Positions 54,640 to 64,000 of a stretch of DNA of 64,000 nucleotides are shown here, in pieces. A program made the translations under genes and the position numbers. Positions within the stretch are counted from its first letter, which is position 1, and each line of letters opens with the position of its first letter. The DNA comes from Pseudomonadota bacterium. GTDB lineage: Bacteria; Pseudomonadota; Gammaproteobacteria; Steroidobacterales; Steroidobacteraceae. The notes below the pieces were generated by a model that was given only the letters and a program-made list of their open reading frames with translations, did no database searches and was not told where the DNA came from. The stretch spans positions 192,807 to 256,806 of the forward strand of contig JADIZR010000006.1 in NCBI GenBank assembly GCA_016704655.1, given 5' to 3'.

Positions 54640-56079
54640 TTCAGTCCCTGCAACGTACGAGCCGCATTTTGTGGTCGATGATGATGCTGGCCGTGTCGGC
54701 CGTCACGCCAGTCACTATTGCGATGGGAGCATCCGCGCCGCAGCCGGGCGAGGCTGCCTTCCGGGACCTGTACCGGGAGCTCGTCGAGACCAACACGACG
54801 CTCTCCGTCGGCAGCTGTACGGCTGCAGCCGAAAAAATGGCGGCACGACTGCAACGAGCGGGCATGCCCGCCGCATCGATGCAGATCCTGGCGCCGGCGG
54901 AGTTCCCGAAAAGTGGCTCCCTGATCGCCTCGTATCCTGGCAGGGATGCGAAGCTCGAGCCGATCATGTTGCTGGCCCACATCGACGTCGTCGAAGCTCG
55001 CCGCGAGGACTGGGTGCGCGACCCGTTCACTCTCGTCGAGGAAGACGGGTTCTTTTACGCGCGCGGCGCGAGCGACGACAAGGCCATGGCCTCGATCTTT
55101 ACCGACCTGCTCGTGCGCTGGAGCGAACAGCAGTACCGGCCGCAGCGTGGCGTGACCCTGGCGCTGACCTGCGGCGAAGAAACCTCTGAGCACTTCAACG
55201 GCGTGCTCTGGCTGCTGCAGAACCATCCTGCCCTGATGCGGGCAAAATTCGTCCTCAATGAAGGCGCCGGGGGACTGCTCGATGCCAGCGGCAAGCACCT
55301 CTCGCTCGACGTGCAGGCAGGCGAGAAGGTCTACCAGGATTTCAGGCTGGAGGTGACTCACCCCGGCGGTCACAGTTCGCGGCCAACGCGCGAAAAATCC
55401 GATCAACCGCATGGCCGCTGCGCTGACGCGTCTGGCGGCGCACCAGTTTCCGGTAAACCTGAATGACACGACGCGCGCCTACTTTCTGGCGCAGGCGGAG
55501 GTGACCTCAGCCGAGGTCGCCGCCGACATGCGTGCAATCGTCGCGGACCCGTCCAACGACGCGGCGGCGCAGAGGTTGTGGACCGCCAACCCGAGCTGGA
55601 ACGGCATGCTCCGAACTACGTGTGTAGCCACGCAATTCGAGGGTGGCCACGCACCCAATGCCTTGCCGCAGCGTGCGAAGGTCAACGTGAACTGCCGCAT
55701 CCTGCCGGGCGTGCCGATGGAGCAGGTGCGTGCAGACATCATCCGAGTGATCGCGGACGACTCAATCAGCGTCCATTTTGGCGATGAAATGGGACTGCCA
55801 GCCCCGGTGCCGCCGCTCACGACAGAGATGCTGGATCCGATCCGTGCCATCGCCAAGACGCTGTGGCCCGACGCCCGCGTAGTCCCGACGATGGCCACGG
55901 GCGCTACCGACGGCCGGTTCCTGAATGCAGCGGGCACGCCCACCTACGGCCTTTCCGGGGTGTTCGCGGACGCAGCCGGCAGCGGAGCTCACGGCTTGAA
56001 CGAGCGTATCCGCGTGCAGTCGCTGCTCGATGCGCGCCAGTTCCTGCACGAACTGGTGAAGCGCTACACTCGCCACTGA
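54636..56079 (+). pseudogene. M20 family metallopeptidase, secreted, frameshifted
   Basis: This is a zinc peptidase of the M20/ArgE/DapE family with a signal peptide (about residues 1-32). Metal ligands and base are in LLAHIDVV (His, Asp), ARGASDDKAMA (Asp), TCGEETSEH (Glu-Glu) and NEGAGG; the last His is in GLSGVFADAAGSGAHGL. The frame shifts by +1 at AAAAA 55393-55397. Taking out one A restores RPTRENPINRMAAALTRL, exactly the family sequence after GGHSS, and a protein of about 480 residues. A consensus error is therefore likely. It overlaps the M61 gene (ATGA), so the two peptidases form one operon. Confidence 0.88.
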
Positions 56080-56106
56080 CCGCTGCGTCACAAAGGAGGG
56101 TTTCCC

Positions 56107-56469
56107 ATGGCCTACGTCGATGGATTCGTCGTTCCCGTGCCCAAGGGCCAGCTCGCGGCTTACCGCACGATGGCACGCAAGGCCGGCAAGGTCTGGCGCG
56201 AGCACGGTGCGATCGACTACCACGAATGCGTCGCGGATGACGTCACCGTGGGCAAGCGCACGTCGTTCCCTCGCAGCGTCAAGCTGAAGCCGGGCGAAGT
56301 GGTGATCTTTTCCTACATCGTCTACAAGACGCGTCGCGAACGCGACCGCATCAACAAGGCGGTCATGACCGATCCCCGGCTCAAGTCGATGATGGATCCG
56401 AAGAAGAAAATGCCTTTCGACGGCAAGCGCATGTTCTGGGGCGGGTTCAAGTCGCTGGTGCGCATCTAG
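56107..56469 (+). CDS. DUF1428 family protein
   Basis: This 120-residue cytoplasmic protein of the DUF1428 family has the ferredoxin-like (dimeric alpha-beta barrel) pattern, with MAYVDGFVVPVPKGQLAAYR at the start and DPKKKMPFDGKRMFWGGFK near the end. Function is unknown. An AAAGGAGGG lies 7 nt before the ATG, one of the best ribosome sites in the window, suggesting good expression. Confidence 0.9.
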   Translation: MAYVDGFVVPVPKGQLAAYRTMARKAGKVWREHGAIDYHECVADDVTVGKRTSFPRSVKLKPGEVVIFSYIVYKTRRERDRINKAVMTDPRLKSMMDPKKKMPFDGKRMFWGGFKSLVRI

Positions 56470-56505
56470 TTCGTCACGATGGCGGTAATGGGGAGGCACT
56501 GCCCG

Positions 56506-57009
56506 ATGTTGTTTCGATCATTCCGACCGGTCCGAACCTGGCTGCTGCTTGCCACACTGATGCTGTCCGCGTGCGCGTCGATGCCCAGTCGCGACCCGCT
56601 GCAAGTCACCGTTGCAGGAGTCGAGTCGATACCGGGCGAGGGCATGGAGCTGCGCCTGCTGGTCAAGCTGCGCGTGCAGAACCCCAACGACACACCGATC
56701 GATTTTGACGGTGTGTCGCTCAACCTCGACGTCATGGGCCGCGCTTTTGCCAGTGGCGTGAGCGACCAGGCCGGCACCGTACCGCGCTTCGGGGAAGCGG
56801 TCGTTGCCGTGCCGGTGACGGTCTCAATGATGCGTATGGCACGCCAGGTGCTCGGCATGCTGGACGGCAAACCCGTCGACAAGGTCACGTATTCGATGAG
56901 CGGCAAGCTGCACGGCGCATCGATGTTCGGCACGCAGCGCTTCACCTCCAAAGGCGAGTTCGAGTTGCCGAAGAGCGCGTCGGCCGCCGAGTCCGTGGCT
57001 GCGCCCTGA
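56506..57009 (+). CDS. LEA type 2/WHy-domain lipoprotein
   Basis: This 167-residue lipoprotein has the N-terminal hydrophobic segment ending in the lipobox LSAC and a single LEA14/WHy domain (LRLLVKLRVQNPNDTPIDFDG). Such proteins are linked to stress tolerance in other bacteria. ATG 56506 is chosen: GGAGG lies 9 nt upstream; an ATG at 56479 in frame is less likely. It is exported and anchored to a membrane. Confidence 0.86.
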   Translation: MLFRSFRPVRTWLLLATLMLSACASMPSRDPLQVTVAGVESIPGEGMELRLLVKLRVQNPNDTPIDFDGVSLNLDVMGRAFASGVSDQAGTVPRFGEAVVAVPVTVSMMRMARQVLGMLDGKPVDKVTYSMSGKLHGASMFGTQRFTSKGEFELPKSASAAESVAAP

Positions 57010-57029
57010 GCACCGCACGCGGTACGCGA

Positions 57030-57224
57030 ATGCCCAACGAACCCATCAAACTGCTGCTGCCTGAGCTCGAAGCCGAGGTGGTGGGCGAGGCCCTGGAGTT
57101 GTACCTGCGGGCACGGCCTGCCCCGCTCGATCACCGCTACGAGTATCGGTACCGCCCACGCGACGTCCTGCAGCGGACACGCCCGACGAGACGATCGCGC
57201 CGCCGTCAGCCGATCGAGGACTGA
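57030..57224 (+). CDS. Small basic hypothetical protein
   Basis: This 64-codon frame lies between two real genes on the same strand. The N-terminal half could form an amphipathic helix (LLPELEAEVVGEALELYLRA); the C-terminal half is Arg-rich. No Shine-Dalgarno of note, no family recognised. It may be a real small gene or an open frame in a spacer; coding bias is not decisive. Confidence 0.35.
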   Translation: MPNEPIKLLLPELEAEVVGEALELYLRARPAPLDHRYEYRYRPRDVLQRTRPTRRSRRRQPIED

Positions 57225-57284
57225 CCAGCGGGCCCCGGGCCGGGCGGGCCGCCCCGGGTCGATTGGCGCCCCGCGAGACCGACG

Positions 57285-57902
57285 ATGCCAGTCCTTTCGT
57301 TATTCCCGACGCGCGTCTACATCGCGAAGCTGCAGGCACCCGGCTGGGATGTGTTCAATACGCGCCTGCTGCGTGAGTGCGAGCAATACCGTGCGGACGA
57401 CGTGGCCGGACAGGCGTGGTCAAAAAAGCGGTATCCGGGCGGCTACACCTCCTACGGTTCGCTGAACCGGATGCACACGCTGTCGCCGACGTTTGCAAAG
57501 CTGGGTACGCAGCTGCAGCGGCACGTGCGGGCCTACGCTCGCACGCTCGAGTACGATCTCGCGGGCCGCCAACTGTCGATGACGGACTGCTGGATCAACA
57601 TGATGCCCCGCGGCGTCACGCACGGTTTGCACCTGCATCCGCTCGCGACGATCAGCGGGACGTATTACGTGCGTACTCCCCGGGGCGTGCCCGGCCTGAA
57701 ACTGGAAGATCCGCGCCTCGATCGTTACATGGCAGCGCCGCCGCGCACGGAGGGTGCCAGGCCCGAGAACCAGCCGTGGGTGACGATGCCCGTTGCAGCC
57801 GGCACGGTGCTGCTGTTCGAGAGCTGGCTGCGGCACGAGGTGCCGCCGAACCCGATGCATGCCGAACGGGTCAGCATCAGCTTCAATTTCAACTGGTTCT
57901 GA
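57285..57902 (+). CDS. 2OG-Fe(II) oxygenase family protein (TIGR02466-like)
   Basis: This 205-residue putative 2-oxoglutarate/Fe(II) dioxygenase opens with LSLFPTRVYIAKL and has the double-stranded beta-helix core. Candidate iron ligands are the His in HLHPLATISGTYYV and the His in ESWLRHEVPPN; the Arg of ERVSISFNFNW would bind 2-oxoglutarate. The pattern fits the TIGR02466 family, whose substrates are unknown. HMG-CoA reductase follows by 46 bp. Confidence 0.86.
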   Translation: MPVLSLFPTRVYIAKLQAPGWDVFNTRLLRECEQYRADDVAGQAWSKKRYPGGYTSYGSLNRMHTLSPTFAKLGTQLQRHVRAYARTLEYDLAGRQLSMTDCWINMMPRGVTHGLHLHPLATISGTYYVRTPRGVPGLKLEDPRLDRYMAAPPRTEGARPENQPWVTMPVAAGTVLLFESWLRHEVPPNPMHAERVSISFNFNWF

Positions 57903-57948
57903 GAGTCGTCGGGCGATCGCGTTCGCACCGACGTACCGAGGAGGGACC

Positions 57949-59124
57949 GTGAACGACCGCATCCCAATACCCCGCGATCCCGCCAACGACTACACGGCGG
58001 AGATGGCGCAGCAACGGCGCGAATTCGTGACCAGCCGGACTGGCACATCATTGCAGCACGTCGGTTCGTTCACCCTCGACCCGGCACAGGTCGCCGGCAA
58101 TATCGAGAACTTTCTCGGTGTGGCGCAGGTACCCGTCGGCCTGGCGGGGCCGCTGCGGATCAACGGCGAACACGCGACGGGCGATTTCTACATACCGCTT
58201 GCCACCACTGAAGGCACGCTCGTCGCGAGTTACAACCGCGGTATGCGACTGCTCAGCGCAAGCGGCGGGGTGACCGTCACGGTGGTCAAGCGCTCCATGC
58301 AGCGCGCACCCGTCTTCGAATTTGCCAATGCGCGTGAAGCGCGCGATTTCGGGCAGTGGCTCGTCGAGCATTTCGACGCCATTCGCGCGGCTGCCGAGGC
58401 CACCACGCGGATCGGCAAACTGACCGACGTCGAGCAGTACGCCGTGGGCAACCTGCTGTACACGCGTTTCAACTACACGACGGGGGACGCGGCCGGCCAG
58501 AACATGACAGGCAAGGCGACGCTGGCGGCGTGCGAATGGATCAAGGCCCGGCACCCGCTGCACCCGGGCTACATCCTGTCGGGGTCGATCGATACCGACA
58601 AGAAGCATTCGGCCATCAACACGCTGCGCACGCGCGGCCGTCGCGTAATCGCGGAAGTGACGATCCGCAACGAGACCCTGCAGCGAATGATGCGTGTCGA
58701 CGCGAAGACGCTGTTCCGCTCGCGCCAGGTAAGTCAGGCGGGCTCATTCATGGCGGGCTCGGCTTACAATGGTCCCCACGCGGCCAACGGCATCGCGGCG
58801 ATGTTCATTGCAACCGGCCAGGACGTGGCCAACGTCGCGGAGTCGCACGCCGGCATCACTTACGCGCAGCTGCTGGATAACGGCGACTATTACTGGTCGG
58901 TCACGCTGCCGTCCCTGATCGTCGCCAGCTATGGCGGCGGCACGGGCCTCGGCACGCAGCGCGAATGCCTGGAGATGCTAGGCTGTTACGGTGACGGCAA
59001 GGCCGACCGGCTGGCAGAAATCGTGGCGGCCGTCGTCCTGGCGGGGGACGTCTCGCTGGGATCTGCCGTGCTGGCTGGCGACTGGGTCAGCAGCCACGAC
59101 AAGCTGGGCCGCAACCGGCCCTGA
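57949..59124 (+). CDS. Hydroxymethylglutaryl-CoA reductase (class I-like)
   Basis: This 391-residue enzyme reduces HMG-CoA to mevalonate with NADPH, or runs in reverse. The signature ENFLGVAQVPVGLAGPL is near residue 51; the catalytic Glu is in LATTEGTLVASYNRG, the cofactor motif DAAGQNMTGKAT follows, and the C-terminal part includes GGGTGLGTQRE. The segment structure resembles the archaeal/eukaryotic class I form more than the Pseudomonas class II form. GTG 57949 has GAGGAGGG 4 nt upstream. No other mevalonate-pathway gene is visible in the window, which is odd for a likely proteobacterium. The leucine operon makes HMG-CoA elsewhere in the window. Confidence 0.9.
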   Translation: MNDRIPIPRDPANDYTAEMAQQRREFVTSRTGTSLQHVGSFTLDPAQVAGNIENFLGVAQVPVGLAGPLRINGEHATGDFYIPLATTEGTLVASYNRGMRLLSASGGVTVTVVKRSMQRAPVFEFANAREARDFGQWLVEHFDAIRAAAEATTRIGKLTDVEQYAVGNLLYTRFNYTTGDAAGQNMTGKATLAACEWIKARHPLHPGYILSGSIDTDKKHSAINTLRTRGRRVIAEVTIRNETLQRMMRVDAKTLFRSRQVSQAGSFMAGSAYNGPHAANGIAAMFIATGQDVANVAESHAGITYAQLLDNGDYYWSVTLPSLIVASYGGGTGLGTQRECLEMLGCYGDGKADRLAEIVAAVVLAGDVSLGSAVLAGDWVSSHDKLGRNRP

Positions 59125-59206
59125 CTTCAAGTAAACGTGACGACGGCACCGCGCAGTGCGGTGTTCCATCGCTGAACGACGCAGCATCAGACACCAGGAG
59201 CCTGCA

Positions 59207-59785
59207 GTGCATCGAACCATCAAATTGATCCTCGCGAGCCTCGTCGCCCTGCCAGTCATTGCCGCGGCCGACGGCCTCGCTGCCGTTGCCGACCTTAAGG
59301 GCTGCACGAACGCCGCGATCACGGGCACAGCCAGGCTCGAGGAACAGGTGACGCCCGAAGGCGTGAAGGAAGTGACGGTCGACCTCGAGATGAAGGGCCT
59401 GCCCGATGGCAAGCACGCCGTGCACATCCACGAAGTCGGCGCCTGTGAGCCGTGCTCCGCGGCCGGTGGACACCACGACCCGGGTCCCGCGGGACAGTCA
59501 CGGCCCGATTCGGCGATGGACACGGTCCCGGCGACGGACGTCAATCACCCGTTTCACATGGGTGACCTGATCAATCTCGACGTCAAGAGCGGCGTCGGCT
59601 CGCTGCGTCACACGACCAACCGCGTCACGCTGGCGCCGGGTCGCTTGAGCATTTTTGACGCGGATGGCAGCGCGATCGTCGTGCACACGCAGGCCGACAC
59701 GTATTGCGACGAAGAATCGGACCTCAGGAAGGGCTGTGCGGGCGGCGCGCGCGAAGCGTGCGGCATCATCAGGCTGGTCAAATGA
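59207..59785 (+). CDS. sodC: Cu/Zn superoxide dismutase family protein, secreted
   Basis: This 192-residue SodC-like protein has a signal peptide (about residues 1-21). Copper ligands can be matched: HIH in HAVHIHEVGAC, the bridging His in AGGHHDP, and the last His in VVHTQAD; the active-site Arg is in GGAREACG. The two disulfide Cys (GAC and EACG) are kept. The zinc loop is unusual: the spacing between the two zinc His is changed (NHPFHMGDL) and extra Cys occur (CEPC, YCDEE, KGC). GTG 59207 has CAGGAG 6 nt upstream. Activity is likely but should not be assumed. Confidence 0.8.
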   Translation: MHRTIKLILASLVALPVIAAADGLAAVADLKGCTNAAITGTARLEEQVTPEGVKEVTVDLEMKGLPDGKHAVHIHEVGACEPCSAAGGHHDPGPAGQSRPDSAMDTVPATDVNHPFHMGDLINLDVKSGVGSLRHTTNRVTLAPGRLSIFDADGSAIVVHTQADTYCDEESDLRKGCAGGAREACGIIRLVK

Positions 59786-60489
59786 GCGGGGCCGAGCCAA
59801 TGCTGACCGTTCACCACCTCGAAACCTCGCGCTCGCAGCGCATCCTCTGGTTGCTCGAGGAACTCGGTGCTCCGTACGAGCTGAAGGTCTATCGGCGCGA
59901 CAAGGTCACGCGGCTCGCGCCGCCAGAACTCAAGGCAATTCATCCGCTCGGCAAGTCGCCGGTGGTCACCGACGATGGCGCCGTGATCGCAGAATCCGCG
60001 GTCATCATCGAGTACATCGTCGGGAAGTACGGGCACCTCGGCACGGGTGAACTTGCGCACCTTGCGCCGGCTGCCGGAACCCCGGCGTACTGGCAGGCCA
60101 AGTACTGGATGCATTACGCCGAAGGCTCGCTCATGAACTGGCTGGTCATGAAGCTTGTGTTCAGCGCCATTCCCAACCGGCCGATGCCGTTTTTCGTCAA
60201 GCCGATCGCGCGCAGCCTGTGCGAGAAGGTGGAGTCGACGCTGATCGATCCCAACCTGCAGAACTCCCTCAACTTCATCGAGAATCACCTCGCGCAGAAC
60301 GCGTGGTTCGCCGGCAGTGAAATCAGCATGGCGGATTTCCAGATGAGCTTCGGCATCGAAGCCCTGCTGGCGCGCTCGGGGGCGGGCGGCAGGTACCCGC
60401 ACATCGATGCGTACCACCGCCGCATGCGCGCGAGACCGGCTTATCAACGTGCGGAAGCCAAGGGCGGCCCGACGTTGATGACGAGTTGA
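59782..60489 (+). CDS. Glutathione S-transferase family protein
   Basis: This 235-residue GST has SRSQRILWLLEELGAPYE at the N-terminus (the catalytic Ser region), the cis-Pro segment HPLGKSPVVTDDG, and AESAVIIEYI. The C-terminal helical domain has GSEISMADFQMSFGIEAL. ATG 59782 overlaps the sodC-like stop (ATGA), suggesting a shared oxidative-stress transcript; a second ATG at 59800 is a possible alternative start. It is followed by more than 1 kb without a gene. Confidence 0.88.
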   Translation: MSGAEPMLTVHHLETSRSQRILWLLEELGAPYELKVYRRDKVTRLAPPELKAIHPLGKSPVVTDDGAVIAESAVIIEYIVGKYGHLGTGELAHLAPAAGTPAYWQAKYWMHYAEGSLMNWLVMKLVFSAIPNRPMPFFVKPIARSLCEKVESTLIDPNLQNSLNFIENHLAQNAWFAGSEISMADFQMSFGIEALLARSGAGGRYPHIDAYHRRMRARPAYQRAEAKGGPTLMTS

Positions 60490-61568
<1,079 letters not shown>

Positions 61569-62066
61569 ATGTCCGCAAACCTGCAGGCCGCACCGGACAC
61601 AGGTGATCTCGAGTACGTCGGCTTCTGGCCCCGCGTCGGCGCGGCCATGATCGACACCGTGCTGCTGCTGGTCATCTGCGCGCCACTGGTAACCCTGGTC
61701 TATGGTCGCGCCTACTGGACCTCGGACGCGTTCCTGCAGGGGCCCGCCGATTTCCTGATCAACTGGCTGTTGCCGGCGATCGCAGTCATCGTTTTCTGGA
61801 CCTACCGGCAGGCGACGCCCGGCAAGATCGCGATCCGTGCACGGGTCGTCGATGCCGGGACCGGCGGCAAGGCCAGCACCCGGCAACTCGTCATTCGGTA
61901 CCTCGGCTACTACGTTGCAATGCTGCCGCTGATGCTCGGCATCGTCTGGGTCGCCTTCGATCCGCGTAAACAGGGCTGGCATGACAAGCTTGCCGGCACC
62001 GTCGTCGTGCGGCCGCGGCATCGTGGACCTGCCCGTGTCGATTTTCCGCGGCAGGGCAAGCCGTGA
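61569..62066 (+). CDS. RDD family membrane protein
   Basis: This 165-residue integral membrane protein of the RDD family has three helices. The Arg and Asp positions of the name are visible in WPRVGAAMIDTVLLL (helix 1) and in the last segment GWHDKLAGTVVV; WTYRQATPGKIAIRARVVDA is the central conserved loop. Function is unclear; some RDD proteins are cation/proton antiporters or transport accessories. Its stop overlaps the next GTG (GTGA). Confidence 0.88.
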   Translation: MSANLQAAPDTGDLEYVGFWPRVGAAMIDTVLLLVICAPLVTLVYGRAYWTSDAFLQGPADFLINWLLPAIAVIVFWTYRQATPGKIAIRARVVDAGTGGKASTRQLVIRYLGYYVAMLPLMLGIVWVAFDPRKQGWHDKLAGTVVVRPRHRGPARVDFPRQGKP

Positions 62067-62572
62067 GCCGGCCGACCTCGCTGCTGCGCCTCCTGGCAGC
62101 CTTGTCTTTGCTGCTGACGGCAGCAGGCATGGCACACGCGCAATCACCAGTGACGGCCACGACGCCCGACGCGCGTGTCGAGACCGCGCTCAAGGGCGCG
62201 CAGCTCGGCTTCCTGATCGACGAAGGCGACTACCGGCTCGACTACAAGGTCGACGAGACCCGCAGCCAGCGCGTGTGGGTCGCCTCCGGAACGACGTCGT
62301 TGCCGCCGCTGGAAGTGCGGGATGTCTGGTCCGTGGCGGCGCGTGGCAAGGGCGCCGTGCCCGCCGACCTGGCGGTACACCTGTTGCAGGAGAACGTCCG
62401 CATGGTCCTGGGCGCCTGGCAGGTGAACCAGGGCAAAGATGAATACCTGGTCGTCTTTTCGGCGCAGGTGGCTGCGGACGCCGACGCGGCGGCGTTGCGG
62501 GAAGTGATCGAGGTCGTGATGTACAGCGCCGACCGGATCGAGAAGGAACTCTCCGGTACCGACGCCTTCTGA
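62063..62572 (+). CDS. Secreted hypothetical protein
   Basis: This 169-residue protein has a signal peptide (hydrophobic residues 8-22, cleavage near AHAQ). The mature part has alternating beta segments (YRLDYKVDETRSQRVWVASG) and a C-terminal helix pair (ALREVIEVVMYSADRIEKEL), an arrangement reminiscent of YbjN/type III chaperone-like folds, but I do not assign a family. The GTG overlaps the RDD stop, so it is co-translated with it. It is probably periplasmic. Confidence 0.75.
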   Translation: MSRPTSLLRLLAALSLLLTAAGMAHAQSPVTATTPDARVETALKGAQLGFLIDEGDYRLDYKVDETRSQRVWVASGTTSLPPLEVRDVWSVAARGKGAVPADLAVHLLQENVRMVLGAWQVNQGKDEYLVVFSAQVAADADAAALREVIEVVMYSADRIEKELSGTDAF

Positions 62573-62687
62573 AGCGCCCGCCCGGCATCTGGACAGAGTC
62601 TCGACAAGGGAGTAAACCGCACCCCAGCGTGCCGTCGATCGCGCGCATGTCGCGCACGGCAGGGACGGCCGGTGGAGGGGGAAAGCC

Positions 62688-64000
62688 ATGAACCGCATGC
62701 TGGTGGTGGCCGGAATCCTGTCGGCGGTGATCGCCGGAGCCTGGGTGGGTGCGCACAGCGCACGGGTCAGCGCGGCGGCACAGCCCGCGCCGCTCGAGGC
62801 ACCTGTCGGCGCGGCACTGTTGCCCGGACTGGGTAATTACGACTTCAAGATCACGACGCGCAACCCCGAAGTGCAGCGCTGGTTCAACCAGGGGCTGATG
62901 CTGACCTTCGGCTTCAACCATGACGCCGCCGAACGATCGTTTCTGAAGGCAGCGCAACTCGATCCCGATTGCGCGATGTGCTGGTGGGGAGCCGCGCTGG
63001 TGCTCGGACCGCACGTCAACGCACAGATGGACCCGGCCGATAACCCGAAGGCCTGGCAGAGCCTGCAGCGAGCCGTTGCGCTCGCGCCCAAGGTCACGGA
63101 ACGCGAACGCGCCTTCATCCACGCGCTCGAATCGCGGTACGCCGAGAATCCGCCAGAGGACCGTCGCGTGCTGGACGAAGCTTACGCGAAGGCAACCGGT
63201 GCGCTTGTCGCGCAGCGTCCTGACGACCTGGATGCCAGGGTATTCCACGCCGAAGCCCTCATGGACCTGCAGCCCTGGGATTACTACGACGAGAAGCTGG
63301 CGCCGAAGGGCAACACCGCGGCCGTCGTGTCGCTCCTGGAATCGGTCATGAAAGAGAGCCCGAACCACGCGGGGGCACTGCACCTTTACGTGCATGCCGT
63401 CGAAGCTTCGGCCGATCCGCAGCGGGGCGTCGTGGCAGCCGATCGACTGCGCACGCTGATTCCGGGCTCGGGTCACCTGGTGCACATGCCCGCGCACATC
63501 TACGCGCGCGTGGGGCGCTGGCACGATGCCGTCGTCGCGAACCAGACGGCCATCGCGGCCGACAACGATTACCTGGCCACCTGTGGACCCAACGCCAAGG
63601 GCGTGTATCCACTCGGCTATGTGCCCCACAATCCGCACTTCCTGTGGTTCGCGGCCAGCATGGAGGGGGCGAGCAAGGTCGCGCAGGACGCTGCGCGCAC
63701 GACTGCGCAACGCGTCAACCTGCCGGACCTGATGCGACAACCGGGTTTCGCGGGTCTGCAGCACTACTGGATGACACCCTGGTTCGACAACGTTCGCTTC
63801 GGGCGTTGGGACGAGATCCGGGCGGTGCCGAATCCGGCGCCGGATCTGCCTTACGTCACGGCCATCTGGAACTACGCACAGGCGATGGCGGCGATACGGC
63901 AGGGCCGGATGGAGGACGCCAACACCCATTACGCCGCACTATCAAAACTGGCCGCCGATCCGATCATGCCGACCCTCATGGTCTGGGATCGCTATCCGCT
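62688..64000 (+). CDS. Tetratricopeptide repeat protein (3' end outside window)
   Basis: The frame is open from ATG 62688 to the window end (437 residues seen). GGAGGGGG lies 7 nt before the start. An N-terminal signal or anchor segment (about residues 4-30) is followed by TPR-like helices: NQGLMLTFGFNHDAAERSF, AAQLDPDCAMCWWGAAL, ALHLYVHAVEAS, and HMPAHIYARVGRWHDAV. The CAMCWWG segment and the HMPAHIYAR repeat mark a family of secreted TPR proteins often found in environmental proteobacteria and Acidobacteria, with no proven function. Not a c-type cytochrome: no CXXCH is seen. Confidence 0.82.
   Translation, partial: MNRMLVVAGILSAVIAGAWVGAHSARVSAAAQPAPLEAPVGAALLPGLGNYDFKITTRNPEVQRWFNQGLMLTFGFNHDAAERSFLKAAQLDPDCAMCWWGAALVLGPHVNAQMDPADNPKAWQSLQRAVALAPKVTERERAFIHALESRYAENPPEDRRVLDEAYAKATGALVAQRPDDLDARVFHAEALMDLQPWDYYDEKLAPKGNTAAVVSLLESVMKESPNHAGALHLYVHAVEASADPQRGVVAADRLRTLIPGSGHLVHMPAHIYARVGRWHDAVVANQTAIAADNDYLATCGPNAKGVYPLGYVPHNPHFLWFAASMEGASKVAQDAARTTAQRVNLPDLMRQPGFAGLQHYWMTPWFDNVRFGRWDEIRAVPNPAPDLPYVTAIWNYAQAMAAIRQGRMEDANTHYAALSKLAADPIMPTLMVWDRYP

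Noticed and set aside
59147..59163. Hairpin CACCGC-GCAGT-GCGGTG as terminator after HMG-CoA reductase
   Set aside because: The stem is only 6 bp and no T tract follows; too weak to call a terminator.

Overview
The window is GC-rich (clearly above 60 percent), densely packed bacterial DNA with many ATGA, GTGA and TGATG gene overlaps. A Pseudomonadota host fits best, probably gammaproteobacterial: it has one uninterrupted ccmABCDEFGHI operon, a CobS/CobT aerobic cobaltochelatase pair, a soluble NAD-dependent formate dehydrogenase and Shine-Dalgarno-led genes. No rRNA or marker gene fixes the lineage, so this is inference. The sequence looks like a draft or metagenome assembly. Five genes carry a frame change in the same sense, several of them at homopolymers, and two gene-free stretches contain pure poly-G runs.

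Region 1 (1-20186) is an N-methyl-compound catabolic locus. On the plus strand lie heterotetrameric sarcosine oxidase (soxBDAG, soxB cut by the window edge) and a BCCT betaine/carnitine-type transporter. Converging on them is a minus-strand operon of an MttB-like (non-pyrrolysine) methyltransferase and two tandem dimethylglycine/sarcosine dehydrogenase-like flavoproteins. Divergent from that operon run an aldehyde dehydrogenase, cobS, cobT, a GFA-family protein, a zinc-type/quinone oxidoreductase and a LysR regulator. The inferred flow is quaternary amine uptake, stepwise demethylation to glycine, and one-carbon units passed to folate.

Region 2 (20216-35553) starts with a Phd/PIN toxin-antitoxin pair with a clear palindromic operator, then a secreted type-B carboxylesterase and an SDR. 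A plus-strand operon follows: MFS transporter, FAD oxidoreductase, GMC oxidoreductase, folD. It converges on a minus-strand fdsGBAD formate dehydrogenase operon. FolD plus formate dehydrogenase can carry folate-bound one-carbon units towards CO2 and NADH, which fits region 1. Two glutathione transferases close the region.

Region 3 (35554-43404) has a poly-G-rich gene-free stretch, a small membrane protein, tRNA-Leu(UAA), and a FadR/GntR regulator divergent from a leucine/isovalerate operon: isovaleryl-CoA dehydrogenase, MaoC hydratase, CitE-like lyase and both methylcrotonyl-CoA carboxylase subunits. A perfect 13-bp palindrome matching the FadR-family consensus sits in the divergent promoter.

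Region 4 (43517-50412) is the complete System I cytochrome c maturation operon. Region 5 (50414-64000) is a mixed set: a hotdog dehydratase, a BON protein, a tyrosine phosphatase, two frameshifted secreted peptidases (M61 and M20), DUF1428, an LEA-type lipoprotein, a 2OG-Fe(II) oxygenase, a class-I-like HMG-CoA reductase, a SodC-like protein, another GST, a 1.1-kb gene-free stretch with a 36-nt G run, an RDD membrane protein, a secreted protein and a truncated TPR protein.
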